Part shown: in pieces, positions 1 through 10,747 of the stretch | Layout: the number at the start of each line of letters is the position of its first letter | Position numbering within the stretch: position 1 is the first letter of the stretch | DNA from: Psychrobacter sp. Choline-02u-9 | Lineage (GTDB): Bacteria; Pseudomonadota; Gammaproteobacteria; Pseudomonadales; Moraxellaceae | Reading direction: 5' to 3' | Assembly: GCF_002836505.1 (NCBI RefSeq) | Contig: NZ_PJBF01000048.1 | Coordinates: forward strand, 1 to 64,000 | Length of the DNA stretch: 64,000 nucleotides | Position numbers and translations under genes: made by a program | Notes under the pieces: model-generated | What the model saw: only the letters and a program-made list of their open reading frames with translations | Told to the model about the DNA's origin: nothing | Databases searched by the model: none

Positions 1-911
1 TCATGGGCAAGTTTTAACCAATCTGCAATAACATCTTTACTAACTGTATTACCTTGTTTCTCAATGGCCGCCATTATTTTCCCATTACTGTCATTAGCAA
101 ATGGCTGTGTTAAGTCCATATGTAAAAGTTCACTAGCAAGAGCTGCTATTATTTTGCTAGCATTATTAGCAGTTCTAGGGTGCATGGGTTTATCATTAAG
201 TGATATGGGTTTTTGCTCTAACAGCTCCACTTTACTGATTAAATCTTTGATCTCATCATCTTTTTTTGCTAACTGATCAATAGCAATATCATGCATATTA
301 GGATCAATACTTTGACTTCTAGAAGCTTTTTTTTGTTCTGCTGCTAATCTTTCTTTAAATTCCTTTCTTTCTCTAATATAGCGAAGTGTAGCACTAGGAG
401 AGCTATTTAATGCTTCGTAGCATTCTTCAAAAGCATTAAAATCTAACCCTATTTTGGATATACAATCTAATGATAGGACATCTTCAATTTTCCAATATTT
501 GTTATCGAAGATGTTTTCTACATGGTCATCTAAAACTTGCTCTAAAAAAAATTCTGTTGGATATTGCTCTTCATTGCCACAGTCATCATATTTTTGCTTA
601 TGAAATCCATATTTACTAATTAGCTCGTCTAAGTTTGGGATCTCATGTAAAGAGAAACTTCCATCTTTGTTATACGGTATTTTAGGATTTGCTACTTTCG
701 AAAAAAAGGAGTCGTAAATATAGTAATCTAGCTTCAAAAAATCATCATCGCCTATAAGGTAGTTAGCAACCATTTTTTCGCTATCATCTCCATATAAAGC
801 AATAATAATTATGAACTCGTAAAATAGAACGTAGCTTTCGTGCTCATTATCATCAAAGACTTCTTTTTCACTTTCTTCCATTTTACGCATCATTTCGTAA
901 ATAATACCCAC
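1..911 (-). CDS. Unrecognised accessory protein, C-terminus cut by window edge
   Basis: An open frame enters from the left edge; 303 codons are visible and the stop lies outside the window. I chose GTG at 911 because AGAGG sits 8 bases upstream. GTG at 920 and ATG at 893 or 890 are alternatives, and an in-frame TAG lies just above them. The protein is acidic and A+T-rich in codon use, with no signal peptide or membrane segment. Residues about 190-240 are charged and probably coiled coil. The last 60 visible residues (RTANNASK from about 246, then TVSKDVIADWLKLAH) resemble C-terminal segments I associate with Moraxellaceae hypothetical proteins; that is memory, not a search. No function can be assigned. 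It lies beside the 3' end of tRNA-Pro, which suggests acquired DNA. Confidence 0.7.
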   Translation of the reverse strand, partial: MGIIYEMMRKMEESEKEVFDDNEHESYVLFYEFIIIIALYGDDSEKMVANYLIGDDDFLKLDYYIYDSFFSKVANPKIPYNKDGSFSLHEIPNLDELISKYGFHKQKYDDCGNEEQYPTEFFLEQVLDDHVENIFDNKYWKIEDVLSLDCISKIGLDFNAFEECYEALNSSPSATLRYIRERKEFKERLAAEQKKASRSQSIDPNMHDIAIDQLAKKDDEIKDLISKVELLEQKPISLNDKPMHPRTANNASKIIAALASELLHMDLTQPFANDSNGKIMAAIEKQGNTVSKDVIADWLKLAH

Positions 912-1071
912 AGCACACACCTCTACACACTATTAAATCAAAGTAGATATAAGACAAGCTAGCCTAAAGCTATATGAACGACTGGCTTTCGATTGTTTAT
1001 CATGCCTTGCAAGATTTTTATTATTATTTGCTCAATCAAAACATCATACAATTACCAGCCAAATTTAGCAC

Positions 1072-1109
1072 AAAAAAAAGCCAACCATTGAAAACAATGA
1101 TTGGCTTTT
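1072..1109 (-). terminator. Terminator after tRNA-Pro
   Basis: The arms AAAAGCCAA-CCATTG and CAATG-ATTGGCTTTT face each other around an AAAA loop. Read on the minus strand, the hairpin is followed by eight T. It lies 19 bases beyond the tRNA 3' CCA, as expected for the tRNA terminator. It may also act on the plus strand. Confidence 0.8.
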
Positions 1110-1127
1110 CTCTATTACTGCTATGTT

Positions 1128-1204
1128 TGGTCGGAACGGCAGGATTTGAACCTGCGACCACTACACCCCCAGTGTAGTGCGCTACCAGACTGCGCTACGC
1201 CCCG
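1128..1204 (-). tRNA. tRNA-Pro (anticodon GGG)
   Basis: On the minus strand this gives a full cloverleaf of 77 bases. The acceptor arm CGGGGCG pairs with CGTTCCG (two G-T pairs), followed by discriminator A and an encoded CCA. The anticodon stem CTACA/TGTAG closes the loop CTGGGGG, giving anticodon GGG. The T arm is GCAGG-TTCAAAT-CCTGC. The 3' end faces the accessory gene to the left, so this could be an integration site. Confidence 0.95.
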
Positions 1205-1318
1205 AGTGACTGACTATTTTACGCAAAATTATGTATATTGCAAGGGCTATTTATAGCAGCCAAACTCTACAATATTATTCTGCATAGCATAGTCAGTATA
1301 ATCGCTTAGCAGCCAATA

Positions 1319-2845
1319 TTAACCCAATAATTCTTTTAGAATTTGGTTCACTTGCTGTGGGTTAGCACTACCGCGACTGGCTTTCATGACCTGACCGACC
1401 AGACCGTTAAAGGCTTTTTCTTTACCGCCGCGATATTCTTCGACCATCGATTCATTTTTTGCGATGACTTCTTCAACGATGGCTTTGATAGCGCCAGTAT
1501 CGGTTTCTTGTTTGAGGCCTTTATCTTTGATGATTTTATCTGCTGCATCATCGCCATCGCCGCCTTCGCGCTCATATAGAGCACTAAAGACTTTCTTGGC
1601 CAGTTTGCCAGATAGCGTGTCATCTTTGATACGCTTGAGCATGCCAGCCAATTGCTTGGCGCTGATAGGGGAGTCGATGATGTCTGTGTCATCTTTGTTC
1701 AGGGCGCCGAGCAAGTCGCCCATGACCCAGTTGCCAGCCATTTTAGCATCTTGCTGACCGATTTCAGCCACCACATCTTCGAAGTAATCAGCAATTTGAC
1801 GACTACCAGTCAAGATACGAGCATCGTATTCTGACAGACCAAGCGCTTCTTCAAAGCGTGCGCGACGAGCCACTGGTAGCTCTGGCATCGCTGCTTTGAT
1901 CGCATCAACCGTATGCTGCTCGATACGGACAGGTAGCAGGTCAGGATCAGGGAAGTAGCGATAGTCGTTGGCGTCTTCTTTGGTACGCATGGTACGCGTT
2001 TCATCACGCTCTGGATCATATAGCATCGTCGCTTGAACGACTTTGCCGCCATCTTCTAGGATATCGATTTGACGTTCGATTTCACGATTGATAGCACGTT
2101 CGATAAAGCGGAACGAGTTTAGGTTTTTTAGCTCAGTACGCGTACCGAGATCAGCGCCTGGCTTGCGCACAGAGACGTTACAGTCACAGCGGAATGAGCC
2201 TTCGGCCATCACTGCGTCTGAGATACCTAGCCACGTGACTAGCTGATGGATGGCTTTGATGTAGGCAAGTGCTTCGTGAGCTGAGCGCATGTCTGGCTCA
2301 GAGACGATTTCGATTAGTGGCGTACCAGCACGGTTCAAATCCACACCAGTCATACCGTCGACTGCGTCATGGACAGATTTACCCGCATCTTCTTCTAGAT
2401 GCGCGCGGGTGATACCCATACGTTTAGGGTATTCGTTCTTTTCGCCTTCATTGACCACGACATCGATATAGCCTTCACCCACGATAGGATTAGCCATCTG
2501 AGTGATTTGATAGCCTTTAGGCAGGTCAGGGTAGAAGTAGTTTTTACGGTCAAACGTATTAAACAGCCCCAGCTCAGCATTGACACCGATACCGAATTTT
2601 AATGCACGATCGACCACACCAGCATTTAGCACTGGTAATACGCCAGGCAAACCCAAATCGACGATGCTAGCTTGGCTGTTTGGCTCATGACCGAAATCAG
2701 TCGGCGCACTTGAGAAAATCTTACTTTCCGTATTTAGCTGACAGTGAATCTCGATACCGATGACCACTTCATAGCCATCGACAAATAGCTCTTTACGCAC
2801 GGCGTGTTCACGGACGGCATTGTTATCAGTAGTAGCTGTACTCAT
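1319..2845 (-). CDS. gatB: Asp-tRNA(Asn)/Glu-tRNA(Gln) amidotransferase subunit B
   Basis: GatB is the kinase-like and tRNA-binding subunit of the cytosolic GatCAB complex. It phosphorylates Glu-tRNA(Gln) or Asp-tRNA(Asn) and receives ammonia from GatA. The 508-residue protein carries the family signature around residues 30-45 ([17 protein letters not shown]), the long cradle domain, and a C-terminal helical and YqeY-like tail ending in [12 protein letters not shown]. The frame is open 32 codons further upstream, but that stretch lies within gatA. The ATG at 2845 overlaps the gatA stop as TAATG, so translation is probably coupled. It is the last gene of gatC-gatA-gatB. Confidence 0.97.
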   Translation of the reverse strand: MSTATTDNNAVREHAVRKELFVDGYEVVIGIEIHCQLNTESKIFSSAPTDFGHEPNSQASIVDLGLPGVLPVLNAGVVDRALKFGIGVNAELGLFNTFDRKNYFYPDLPKGYQITQMANPIVGEGYIDVVVNEGEKNEYPKRMGITRAHLEEDAGKSVHDAVDGMTGVDLNRAGTPLIEIVSEPDMRSAHEALAYIKAIHQLVTWLGISDAVMAEGSFRCDCNVSVRKPGADLGTRTELKNLNSFRFIERAINREIERQIDILEDGGKVVQATMLYDPERDETRTMRTKEDANDYRYFPDPDLLPVRIEQHTVDAIKAAMPELPVARRARFEEALGLSEYDARILTGSRQIADYFEDVVAEIGQQDAKMAGNWVMGDLLGALNKDDTDIIDSPISAKQLAGMLKRIKDDTLSGKLAKKVFSALYEREGGDGDDAADKIIKDKGLKQETDTGAIKAIVEEVIAKNESMVEEYRGGKEKAFNGLVGQVMKASRGSANPQQVNQILKELLG

Positions 2846-4341
2846 TATACCGTCTCCTTTGCGATGGTAGAGTGTTGTAGGTGATGGTCGGTATGCTGCT
2901 GGAACAGGTGCGCAGTCGTGAGCAGTTGACTCTCTTGCCAATGCTTACCGATTAATTGCAAGCCAATAGGGAGGCCTTCTGTCGTCAAACCAACTGGCTG
3001 ACTAAGTGCAGGTAGACCCGCTAGGTTGACCGCGATGGTATAAACGTCACCCAAATACATCGTTGCAGGATCTAGGTCTTCACTGAGCTTATAGGCCGCA
3101 GTCGGTGCAGTTGGGCTAGCAATCACATCACAGCTAGCAAATGCTTCATCGAAGTCTTTAACGATCAAACGGCGAATCTTCTGTGCTTTAGTATAGTAAG
3201 CATCGAAATAGCCAGCAGACAGTGCATAAGTCCCTGTCAAAATACGGCGTTGTACTTCAGGGCCAAAGCCTTCAGAGCGTGAGCGCGTGTATAGATCGAT
3301 AAGGTCCGTTGGGTTTTCACAGCGATAGCCAAAGCGTACGCCATCGAAGCGTGACAGGTTCGATGATGCTTCAGCAGGTGCTAGCATGTAGTAAGTGGCA
3401 AGTGTGATCTCAGGATCAGTGATGTTTACTTCTACAATCGTTGCGCCTAGCTCTTCGTATTTCTTGAGCGCAGCACGTGCTGCTTGCTCGACTTCACTAT
3501 CAAGGCCTGTACCAAAGTATTCTTTGGCCACACCAATACGAAGACCTTCAAATGGCTTATCACCAGCAGCAGCTTGGGCATCATTGATGTCTTGTACGTA
3601 GTTAGGCATCTCGTACTTGATAGAAGTGGCATCGCGTGGATCATGACCAATCATCGGCTGGAGCAGATAGGCGCAATCTTTAGCGCTGCGTCCCATGCTA
3701 CCCGCTTGATCCAAACTTGAGGCGTAGGCAATCATACCAAAGCGTGACACACGGCCATAAGTCGGCTTAATACCTGTTAGGCCGCAGAATGAAGCAGGCT
3801 GACGAATAGAGCCACCCGTATCACTACCGGTAGCAACAGGGACAAAACCTGCGGCAACAGCAGCAGCACTACCACCTGACGAGCCACCAGGGACGCGCTC
3901 TAGGTTCCAAGGGTTTTGTACCGTACCGTAGTAAGAGCTACTGTTGTCTGAGCCCATCGCAAACTCATCCATATTGAGCTTACCTAAGCTAATCATGCCA
4001 GCTTTGTCGATGTTAGAAACGATAGTCGCGTCATATGGTGAGACAAAGTTATGTAGCATCTTAGAGCCACAAGTGGTCAGTACACCTTGGGTACAAAAGA
4101 TGTCTTTGTGCGCCATTGGTACACCAAGTAGTGGACGCTGATCTCCCTGAGCACGCATCTCGTCTGCCGCTTTTGCTTGTGCGCGTGCTGTCTCAGAAGT
4201 ATGAGTGATAAAACTGTTAATCTTGCTGTCTAGCGCATCGATACGCTTGATGTAGTGTTCGGTTAATTCGGCGCTGCTAAATTGTTTGTTTTGCAAGCCA
4301 GTAATGAGCTGCTCGGTACTTAATAAATGAAGTTCAGACAT
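2845..4341 (-). CDS. gatA: Asp-tRNA(Asn)/Glu-tRNA(Gln) amidotransferase subunit A
   Basis: GatA is the glutaminase of GatCAB; it frees ammonia from glutamine and channels it to GatB. The 498-residue amidase-signature protein shows the full Ser-cisSer-Lys triad: Lys79 (in AHKD), Ser154 (in GGSSGGS) and Ser178 (in TGSDTGGS). These are the numbers known for the S. aureus enzyme. Length is normal for the family. It lies 81 bases after gatC and shares one base with gatB. Presence of GatCAB usually means that Gln-tRNA, Asn-tRNA or both are made by transamidation; which one cannot be told from this window. Confidence 0.98.
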   Translation of the reverse strand: MSELHLLSTEQLITGLQNKQFSSAELTEHYIKRIDALDSKINSFITHTSETARAQAKAADEMRAQGDQRPLLGVPMAHKDIFCTQGVLTTCGSKMLHNFVSPYDATIVSNIDKAGMISLGKLNMDEFAMGSDNSSSYYGTVQNPWNLERVPGGSSGGSAAAVAAGFVPVATGSDTGGSIRQPASFCGLTGIKPTYGRVSRFGMIAYASSLDQAGSMGRSAKDCAYLLQPMIGHDPRDATSIKYEMPNYVQDINDAQAAAGDKPFEGLRIGVAKEYFGTGLDSEVEQAARAALKKYEELGATIVEVNITDPEITLATYYMLAPAEASSNLSRFDGVRFGYRCENPTDLIDLYTRSRSEGFGPEVQRRILTGTYALSAGYFDAYYTKAQKIRRLIVKDFDEAFASCDVIASPTAPTAAYKLSEDLDPATMYLGDVYTIAVNLAGLPALSQPVGLTTEGLPIGLQLIGKHWQESQLLTTAHLFQQHTDHHLQHSTIAKETV

Positions 4342-4422
4342 AAGGTGTCGTCCGTCAAAATGTTAATAGCATAAAATAAAATGAGATAATGGCAAATGCG
4401 TGATTATATTATTCAGCCACTA

Positions 4423-4737
4423 TTATTCAATCACCTGAGGCACTAGATACAAGCCTTCTTCTACGGCAGGTGCGACTGACTGATTACGCTCACGATTGAT
4501 GTCGTGTTTTGCCACATCAGCACGCAACTCTTGGCAAGCTTCATGGATATTGGCTAGTGGCTTGATGTCTGTGGTATCAACGTTAGATAGCGTATTCATC
4601 AGTTTTAATACTTTACTGATATCATCAGCATAGCTATCGGCTGTACTTTCATCGACACCTAAGCGGGCAAGGTTGGCAACTTCTAGGATTTCTTCACGGC
4701 TGACGTTGCTGTCAGACGTTGCTGGCTGCTGAGACAT
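4423..4737 (-). CDS. gatC: Asp-tRNA(Asn)/Glu-tRNA(Gln) amidotransferase subunit C
   Basis: GatC is the small belt subunit that wraps GatA and GatB and stabilises the complex. This 104-residue protein has the typical family pattern: EILEVANLARLGVDE near residue 15, the ISKVLKLMNTLSNVDTTDI segment at about 44-62, and the C-terminal VAPAVEEGLYLVPQVIE that contacts GatA. About seven residues of N-terminal extension (SQQPATSD) are unusual but harmless. It is the first gene of the operon; an SD-like GGAG lies a few bases before the ATG. Confidence 0.96.
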   Translation of the reverse strand: MSQQPATSDSNVSREEILEVANLARLGVDESTADSYADDISKVLKLMNTLSNVDTTDIKPLANIHEACQELRADVAKHDINRERNQSVAPAVEEGLYLVPQVIE

Positions 4738-4847
4738 AGTTTCTCCAGTTAAGGACAGTTTTTGTTAGAGTAGTTGATTACGAAAACGAAAATACGTAAG
4801 CGCTAAAATAGAAACAACTAAAATACAAACAAATAGTAAGTGGGCTT

Positions 4848-4875
4848 ATTATAAAGCATCTGACTCAAGTTTACA
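4848..4875 (-). promoter_or_regulatory. Possible promoter of gatCAB
   Basis: On the minus strand, TGTAAA (4875-4870), a 16-base spacer and a perfect TATAAT (4853-4848) lie about 110 bases before gatC. The -10 is good and the -35 is weak. This is a reading of consensus only. Confidence 0.35.
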
Positions 4876-5246
4876 GAGCATGACGCTTGATTGATGCACA
4901 ATCTCAACCAAGAGACTGAATTGATAAAGACGTAATATTAAATAAGATATAGTGCTAGCCGAGCCATAATGCCAATTAAGACACAATGATTTACAGAGAA
5001 TTGCAAAACTGACCCCCTAATTCATCATTGTTCCTTAATTGCTCTCCAATTAGCTTCTAAAATACGTTACAGTATGCATCTGCTATTAAGCAAAACATTC
5101 ATCTGCCTGTAGAGCCTTGTTAGTTATCAGATTAAATGATGTTTCATTGAGTTGAATGATATTCACTACTATTTCAAACTTTGTAACAACTTTTGGCGTC
5201 TAAGACAAAAATCCTTACTTACTGATGCAAATATCTATGTTTTTTT

Positions 5247-5280
5247 TGAGCTAAATCGGTATAATTTAGCTCAGTTTTTT
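5247..5280 (+). promoter_or_regulatory. Dyad enclosing a TATAAT and followed by a T run, before mreB
   Basis: The arms TGAGCTAAAT (5247-5256) and ATTTAGCTCA (5264-5273) are perfect over 10 bases, with a 7-base loop and then TTTTTT. TATAAT at 5260-5265 lies partly inside the loop. It can be read as an operator over the mreB -10, or as an intrinsic terminator or attenuator. No good -35 is visible 16-18 bases upstream, only a T-rich stretch. Confidence 0.5.
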
Positions 5281-5340
5281 CATATCATCATTATTGTTTG
5301 AATTTTGACTTGTTGGAATGATAACTGTTGCCACAAGTAA

Positions 5341-6456
<1,116 letters not shown>

Positions 6457-6528
6457 GTCATCTTTATCCTTAATTGCCCTATAGTCTTGGCAATATATGA
6501 TGATTTATGTGAAAGATGAAACTATAAA

Positions 6529-6636
6529 TATAGTCGGTTCAATATAATTTGGATACAGGGAAGCCGAGCGAAAGTACTATAAGTATTAGGCTGAGCGAGA
6601 CTGACACCTTACCTAATTTATAGAAAATTGACTATA
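6529..6636 (-). repeat. 108 bp intergenic repeat, copy 1
   Basis: It begins TATAGTC and ends GACTATA, 108 bases in all. Its reverse complement aligns with the copy at 45213-45320, which is also exactly 108 bases with the same ends. Shared internal blocks include the outer TATAGTCA and a CTGTATCC / TTGTATCC block. It lies between mreB and mreC. I read it as a small non-coding mobile-type repeat (MITE-like). Confidence 0.65.
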
Positions 6637-6641
6637 TATAA

Positions 6642-6674
6642 AATTAAAGGTAGCCGATTGTGCTACCTTTAATT
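6642..6674 (+). terminator. Strong hairpin after mreB
   Basis: A 13-base perfect stem, AATTAAAGGTAGC and GCTACCTTTAATT, closes a 7-base loop. There is no T run right after it, so it may be an RNA processing or stabilising hairpin, or a weak terminator limiting read-through into mreC. Confidence 0.5.
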
Positions 6675-6769
6675 GCATTCATTTGTGCTAGAACCCAATA
6701 TCCTCGATAAACACTCATGCTGTAAATAAGTGCTATTGTTCATTTTAGAATCCTTAAATCAGACGACTT

Positions 6770-7630
6770 ATGACTCCAAGTATTTTTGCGCGCCAGCCGT
6801 TATCACTTCGTAAGACTGTTATCGTATTGATAGCAGCCTTAATTTTGATGTGGTTTGATAGCAAAAACTCTGATTGGTTTAAGCCAGTACGTAGCACCAG
6901 TCATGCCGCCATGCAGCCAATCTATGAGCTGTCTCTATTACCAAGCTATGCCAAGCATTGGGCTGGTGGCAGCCTGCAATCAAAAGAAGCACTGCGTCGC
7001 GAAAACATGCAGCTAAAATCGCAATTGATACACGCGCATGCCAAGTTACAACAGCAAGATTATATCTTGGCACAGAATGCACGCCTGCAAGGTATTTTAT
7101 CTACCACCAAGCCTGAGCAGTTTGATCTTAATTTGGCGCAAGTCATCGGCACAGATACCAACTTGCTCAGACAGATTGTCGTGCTTAATAAAGGGGAGCA
7201 AGATGGCGTACAAGTTGGGCAAACGGTCATCGATGAAGACGGTGTGTTAGGACAGATTATCAATGTCTACCCGAATACTAGCCGTCTGTTGTTGATTACA
7301 GATGAGCAGCAGTCAGTTGCGGTCACTGTCAAGCGTACCGGTCAGCGCGCCATTGTTACAGGCCAAGGCATTCCATCTTCATTAAGTCTCAATTACGTCT
7401 TCAAAACATCAGATGTGCGAGTAGGTGATGAGCTAGTGTCGTCAGGACTGGGCGGTCGTATTCCGGCAGGTTATCGAGTAGGGCGTATCGCGCATGTCAA
7501 AGATGAGCAAACCGATAACTTTAGAACGATCGAAGTTACTCCAGCGGCCAATTTTATCGATAATGCCTATGTCTTAATACTTCAAGACAAGCTGTTAAAT
7601 GAGAACAATGCTGCTGCTATTGCTCCATAG
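6770..7630 (+). CDS. mreC: Rod-shape-determining protein MreC
   Basis: MreC is a bitopic inner-membrane protein of the elongasome that links MreB to PBP2 and RodA in the periplasm. The 286-residue protein has one N-terminal membrane segment (about 15-29, KTVIVLIAALILMWF), a coiled coil (about 68-112), then the two beta-barrel domains, with the typical VLNKGEQDGVQVGQTV, GVLGQI and VTGQG segments. Length is slightly below that of E. coli MreC. The ATG has no clear Shine-Dalgarno sequence; no better start lies near. Followed after 120 bases by mreD. Confidence 0.96.
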   Translation: MTPSIFARQPLSLRKTVIVLIAALILMWFDSKNSDWFKPVRSTSHAAMQPIYELSLLPSYAKHWAGGSLQSKEALRRENMQLKSQLIHAHAKLQQQDYILAQNARLQGILSTTKPEQFDLNLAQVIGTDTNLLRQIVVLNKGEQDGVQVGQTVIDEDGVLGQIINVYPNTSRLLLITDEQQSVAVTVKRTGQRAIVTGQGIPSSLSLNYVFKTSDVRVGDELVSSGLGGRIPAGYRVGRIAHVKDEQTDNFRTIEVTPAANFIDNAYVLILQDKLLNENNAAAIAP

Positions 7631-7750
7631 ATAACAACGTAAGTCACAGTATTAACGTTTTAAAGCTCTTTCCACTTATGGTATTCACCTTGCCAATATC
7701 CAATCAACAATATAACAGCAACCATCAAACACTCGCTAAGGTAAGTACCC

Positions 7751-8236
7751 ATGTCGTATCCTGATTCTGAGAATGCCACGGTACTATTGATAGTTGTGAT
7801 TGTTCTAAGTTTCATCGCTGCATCATCACTCAATGTCTATCCATTAAGCCCAAGCATGGCCACACTGCGCCCCATGGTCATGATTATGGTGCTGATTTAT
7901 TGGTTGCTGTTTCAGCCGCGCTATGTCGGAATTTTCACCGCATTTACGGTTGGGCTAATTGCTGATTTATTGATGGATACCCATTTAGGGCAGCAAGCGT
8001 TCGCCGCTGTTGTTGTTGCACTGGTTATCAAAATTACCAGTATCTATGTCAGACAGTTGAATACCGTTAGCGCTTGGTTAATTGCTAGTCTAGGGTTGAT
8101 TGTCTTTCAGTTAAACCTATGGATACTACAGATGTTTATTCAAAACGTCTTTGTCGCCCAGTCTGCTGTGTCATTGTTTATGAGTATCATTAGCTGGCCA
8201 CTCGTGCTGTTTGCTTTGCGCAAGTTTTCGCGTTAA
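7751..8236 (+). CDS. mreD: Rod-shape-determining protein MreD
   Basis: MreD is the small integral membrane partner of MreC in the elongasome. The 161-residue protein is hydrophobic throughout with about five membrane segments, including one at 10-28 and the FTVGLIADLLMDTHLGQQAF stretch near 73-92, which is the most conserved part of the family. AAGGTAAG lies just before the ATG. Identification rests on size, hydrophobicity and the place after mreC. Confidence 0.93.
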   Translation: MSYPDSENATVLLIVVIVLSFIAASSLNVYPLSPSMATLRPMVMIMVLIYWLLFQPRYVGIFTAFTVGLIADLLMDTHLGQQAFAAVVVALVIKITSIYVRQLNTVSAWLIASLGLIVFQLNLWILQMFIQNVFVAQSAVSLFMSIISWPLVLFALRKFSR

Positions 8237-8341
8237 TGAGTCACTAGCTATAGCTATTACTCTGATTGATAGATTAGTTTGCTCGGCCCACAATGCTGTA
8301 TGACTACATACATCATAAATTTATAAATGAAGAGAATATCG

Positions 8342-9025
8342 ATGGATATCGTTTTGGCATCTGGCTCTCCGCGTCGTCGTGAGCTACTAGAAAGAGCGCA
8401 ATTAGATTTTACTATCTTAAGTATAGATATCGACGAGACGCCGTTAGATAATGAGTCGCCAACAGACTATATCGAACGCATGGTCGCAACCAAAGCCGAT
8501 GCCGCGATACAACAATTAAGCGACACCTCTCAAGCAAATCACGATAGCCTTACATCACCGTTTATTATTTTGACTTCTGATACCATCGGTGTACTGTCGG
8601 ATGGTAAGACAGTATTGGTCAAACCCGTCGATCGCGAGCACGCATATAGTATGTGGCAGCGTATGTCTGATAACGTCCACGAAGTATGGACTGCCGTTCA
8701 AGCGACTCAAGTACAGCTATTGCCCAAAGTAGAACGAAGCCCCTCAGAACCTACACAGTGCTTGCAAATTATCAACCAACAGCGAATTACTGAGCGTACG
8801 GAAGTGACTTTTATACCTCTGACGACACAGATGATGAGCGACTATTGGGACAGTGGCGAACCCGCTGATAAAGCTGGTGGATATGGCATTCAAGGACTGG
8901 GTGCTGCGTGGGTCAGTCGTATCAATGGTAGCTACACCAATGTTGTTGGTCTGCCACTGGCGCAAACACTGGCACTAATCAAAGAAATGACAGAAGGCAG
9001 TATGGACACAGTCAACCCGTTATAA
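8342..9025 (+). CDS. yhdE: Maf-family nucleoside triphosphate pyrophosphatase
   Basis: Maf proteins hydrolyse non-canonical or excess dNTP/NTP to monophosphates; YhdE members act on dTTP and UTP. The signature LASGSPRRRELL lies at residues 4-15, and YGIQGLGAAWV plus the final GSYTNVVGLPL are clear. The usual catalytic-loop DTVV reads SDTIG here. A 20-25 residue insertion (about 125-150) makes the protein longer than usual at 227 residues. I start at ATG 8342, which has GAAGAGA upstream; ATG 8327 is in frame but lacks one. The same gene follows mreD in E. coli. Confidence 0.93.
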   Translation: MDIVLASGSPRRRELLERAQLDFTILSIDIDETPLDNESPTDYIERMVATKADAAIQQLSDTSQANHDSLTSPFIILTSDTIGVLSDGKTVLVKPVDREHAYSMWQRMSDNVHEVWTAVQATQVQLLPKVERSPSEPTQCLQIINQQRITERTEVTFIPLTTQMMSDYWDSGEPADKAGGYGIQGLGAAWVSRINGSYTNVVGLPLAQTLALIKEMTEGSMDTVNPL

Positions 9026-9145
9026 TGGGATATGCACATAATGACACGGTAGGGTAATGGGCAAGAGCAAGTCGCATTTGTTACACTGTCAATCTAATAG
9101 GCGATGACCGTCTAATAAGAAAGCTGAGAGATAAGAGAAAAAACT

Positions 9146-10747
9146 ATGTCCGAAGAGCTGCTGATTAATATTAGTCCAATGGAATCCCGTGTTGCGGTTT
9201 TAGACAATGGTATTTTGGGCGAGATTTATATTGAACGACATCACAAACTGGGGTTGGTCGGCAATATCTATCTGGGGACGGTCGTACGTGTCCTTCCTGG
9301 TATGCAAGCAGCCTTTGTGGATATTGGTCAATCACGGACCGCATTTCTACATGTCAACGATATGCAGCGTGAAACACGACCCGTTGTAGAAAAAAACAAA
9401 GCGGCTAAGGCCACTAAGCGCGAGATAGATGAGGACGATGCCACTGCCAACGCTTCTGCTGATAGTTTGGCTGTGACACCGCCTATTGTCAGTGCACAAA
9501 GTACAGAGATCGTACCAGCGTCTAAAACATTGATTCAGCATCGCTTGCATGAAAGTCAGCGTATTTTGGTACAGGTAACCAAAGACCAGTTAGGAAGTAA
9601 AGGTGCTCGTTTAACGACCAATATCTCGCTGCCATCACGTTATCTAGTATATTTGCCATCGAGTGATCATATTGGTATATCGCAGCGTATTGATGGCGAA
9701 GAAGAGCGTAGCCGATTAAAGACCGAGCTTAGCAGCCTGATGCAGAAAGTCAATCTAAAAGGTGGACTGATTGCCCGTACCGCTGCTGAGCGTGTGCCTG
9801 TCGATAAGCTAGAAGAGGACATCTATTATCTATTGCAGCTATGGCGTACCATCTGTGCTCGCCGCCAAGAGATTAACCATCATCAGAGCTCAGAGCTGAT
9901 CTATCAAGAACTGTCGCTACCATTACGTTCTATCCGTGACTTGGTTCACGCTGATACCGAAAAAGTCATTATTGATAATACACAGATTTATGAGCAAGTC
10001 AGATACTTTGCCAAAGAGTTTGTTCCATTCGTCTATGACCGAATCGTGCATTATACCGCTGAGCAGTCGCTATTCGATGTACACCGTGTAGAAGATGACT
10101 TACGTGACGCACTAAAGCGCCGTGTCGATCTAAAGTCTGGCGGTTATCTGATTATCGATCAGACCGAAGCTATGACCACGATCGATGTCAATACAGGTTC
10201 TTTTGTGGGTGGTCGCTCATTAGAGGATACGGTCTATAAGACTAATCTAGAAGCCACACATGCTATCGCTCGACAGTTACGACTACGTAACCTAGGCGGC
10301 ATTATTATTCTAGATTTTATCGATATGCTTGAGCAACAGCACAAAGATGACGTGCTTGAGAGCTTACAGGCGCAGCTTACTCAAGATTATGCAAAAACTA
10401 AGATTACGCAGGTTAGTGAGCTTGGCTTAGTAGAGATGACACGCAAACGCACGCGTGAATCGTTGGGTCAGCAGCTCTGTGAGCCGTGCTCAACTTGCCA
10501 AGGTCGCGGGTTTGTCAAAACCGCAGAAACCGTTTGCTTTGAGATCTTCCGTGAGATTATGCGCTGCGCCCGCACTTATAACTCTCCTAAGAAATTCACA
10601 GTGGTGGCTCATGCAGCAGTCATTGATTTACTACTTACAACAGAGTCAGATACAGTGGCTGATTTAGAGTATTTACTGGGTAGGGTGATTACTTTTGATG
10701 TAGAGAACCTATATACCCAAGAGCAGTATGATATTGTTTTAGATTAA
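9146..10747 (+). CDS. rng: Ribonuclease G
   Basis: RNase G is the shorter paralogue of RNase E; it matures the 5' end of 16S rRNA and cuts some mRNAs. An S1 RNA-binding domain spans about 38-150. The two catalytic aspartates appear as Asp347 (TIDVNTGSFVG) and Asp390 (ILDFIDM), 43 residues apart as in RNase E. The zinc-link cysteines are at 445, 448 and 451 (CEPCSTCQGRG). At 533 residues it exceeds E. coli RNase G (489), partly from an acidic low-complexity insertion within the S1 domain (about 74-126). It lacks the long RNase E scaffold tail. It follows maf as in E. coli. Confidence 0.95.
   Translation: MSEELLINISPMESRVAVLDNGILGEIYIERHHKLGLVGNIYLGTVVRVLPGMQAAFVDIGQSRTAFLHVNDMQRETRPVVEKNKAAKATKREIDEDDATANASADSLAVTPPIVSAQSTEIVPASKTLIQHRLHESQRILVQVTKDQLGSKGARLTTNISLPSRYLVYLPSSDHIGISQRIDGEEERSRLKTELSSLMQKVNLKGGLIARTAAERVPVDKLEEDIYYLLQLWRTICARRQEINHHQSSELIYQELSLPLRSIRDLVHADTEKVIIDNTQIYEQVRYFAKEFVPFVYDRIVHYTAEQSLFDVHRVEDDLRDALKRRVDLKSGGYLIIDQTEAMTTIDVNTGSFVGGRSLEDTVYKTNLEATHAIARQLRLRNLGGIIILDFIDMLEQQHKDDVLESLQAQLTQDYAKTKITQVSELGLVEMTRKRTRESLGQQLCEPCSTCQGRGFVKTAETVCFEIFREIMRCARTYNSPKKFTVVAHAAVIDLLLTTESDTVADLEYLLGRVITFDVENLYTQEQYDIVLD

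Noticed and set aside
974..1177. Small plus-strand open frame overlapping the tRNA-Pro gene
   Set aside because: It runs through the tRNA and its terminator on the opposite strand and has no ribosome site; it is chance.
4995..5030. CTGACCCCCTAATTC segment as an insertion-sequence end
   Set aside because: It recalls the end of some IS elements, but there is no partner end, no transposase and no target duplication nearby.
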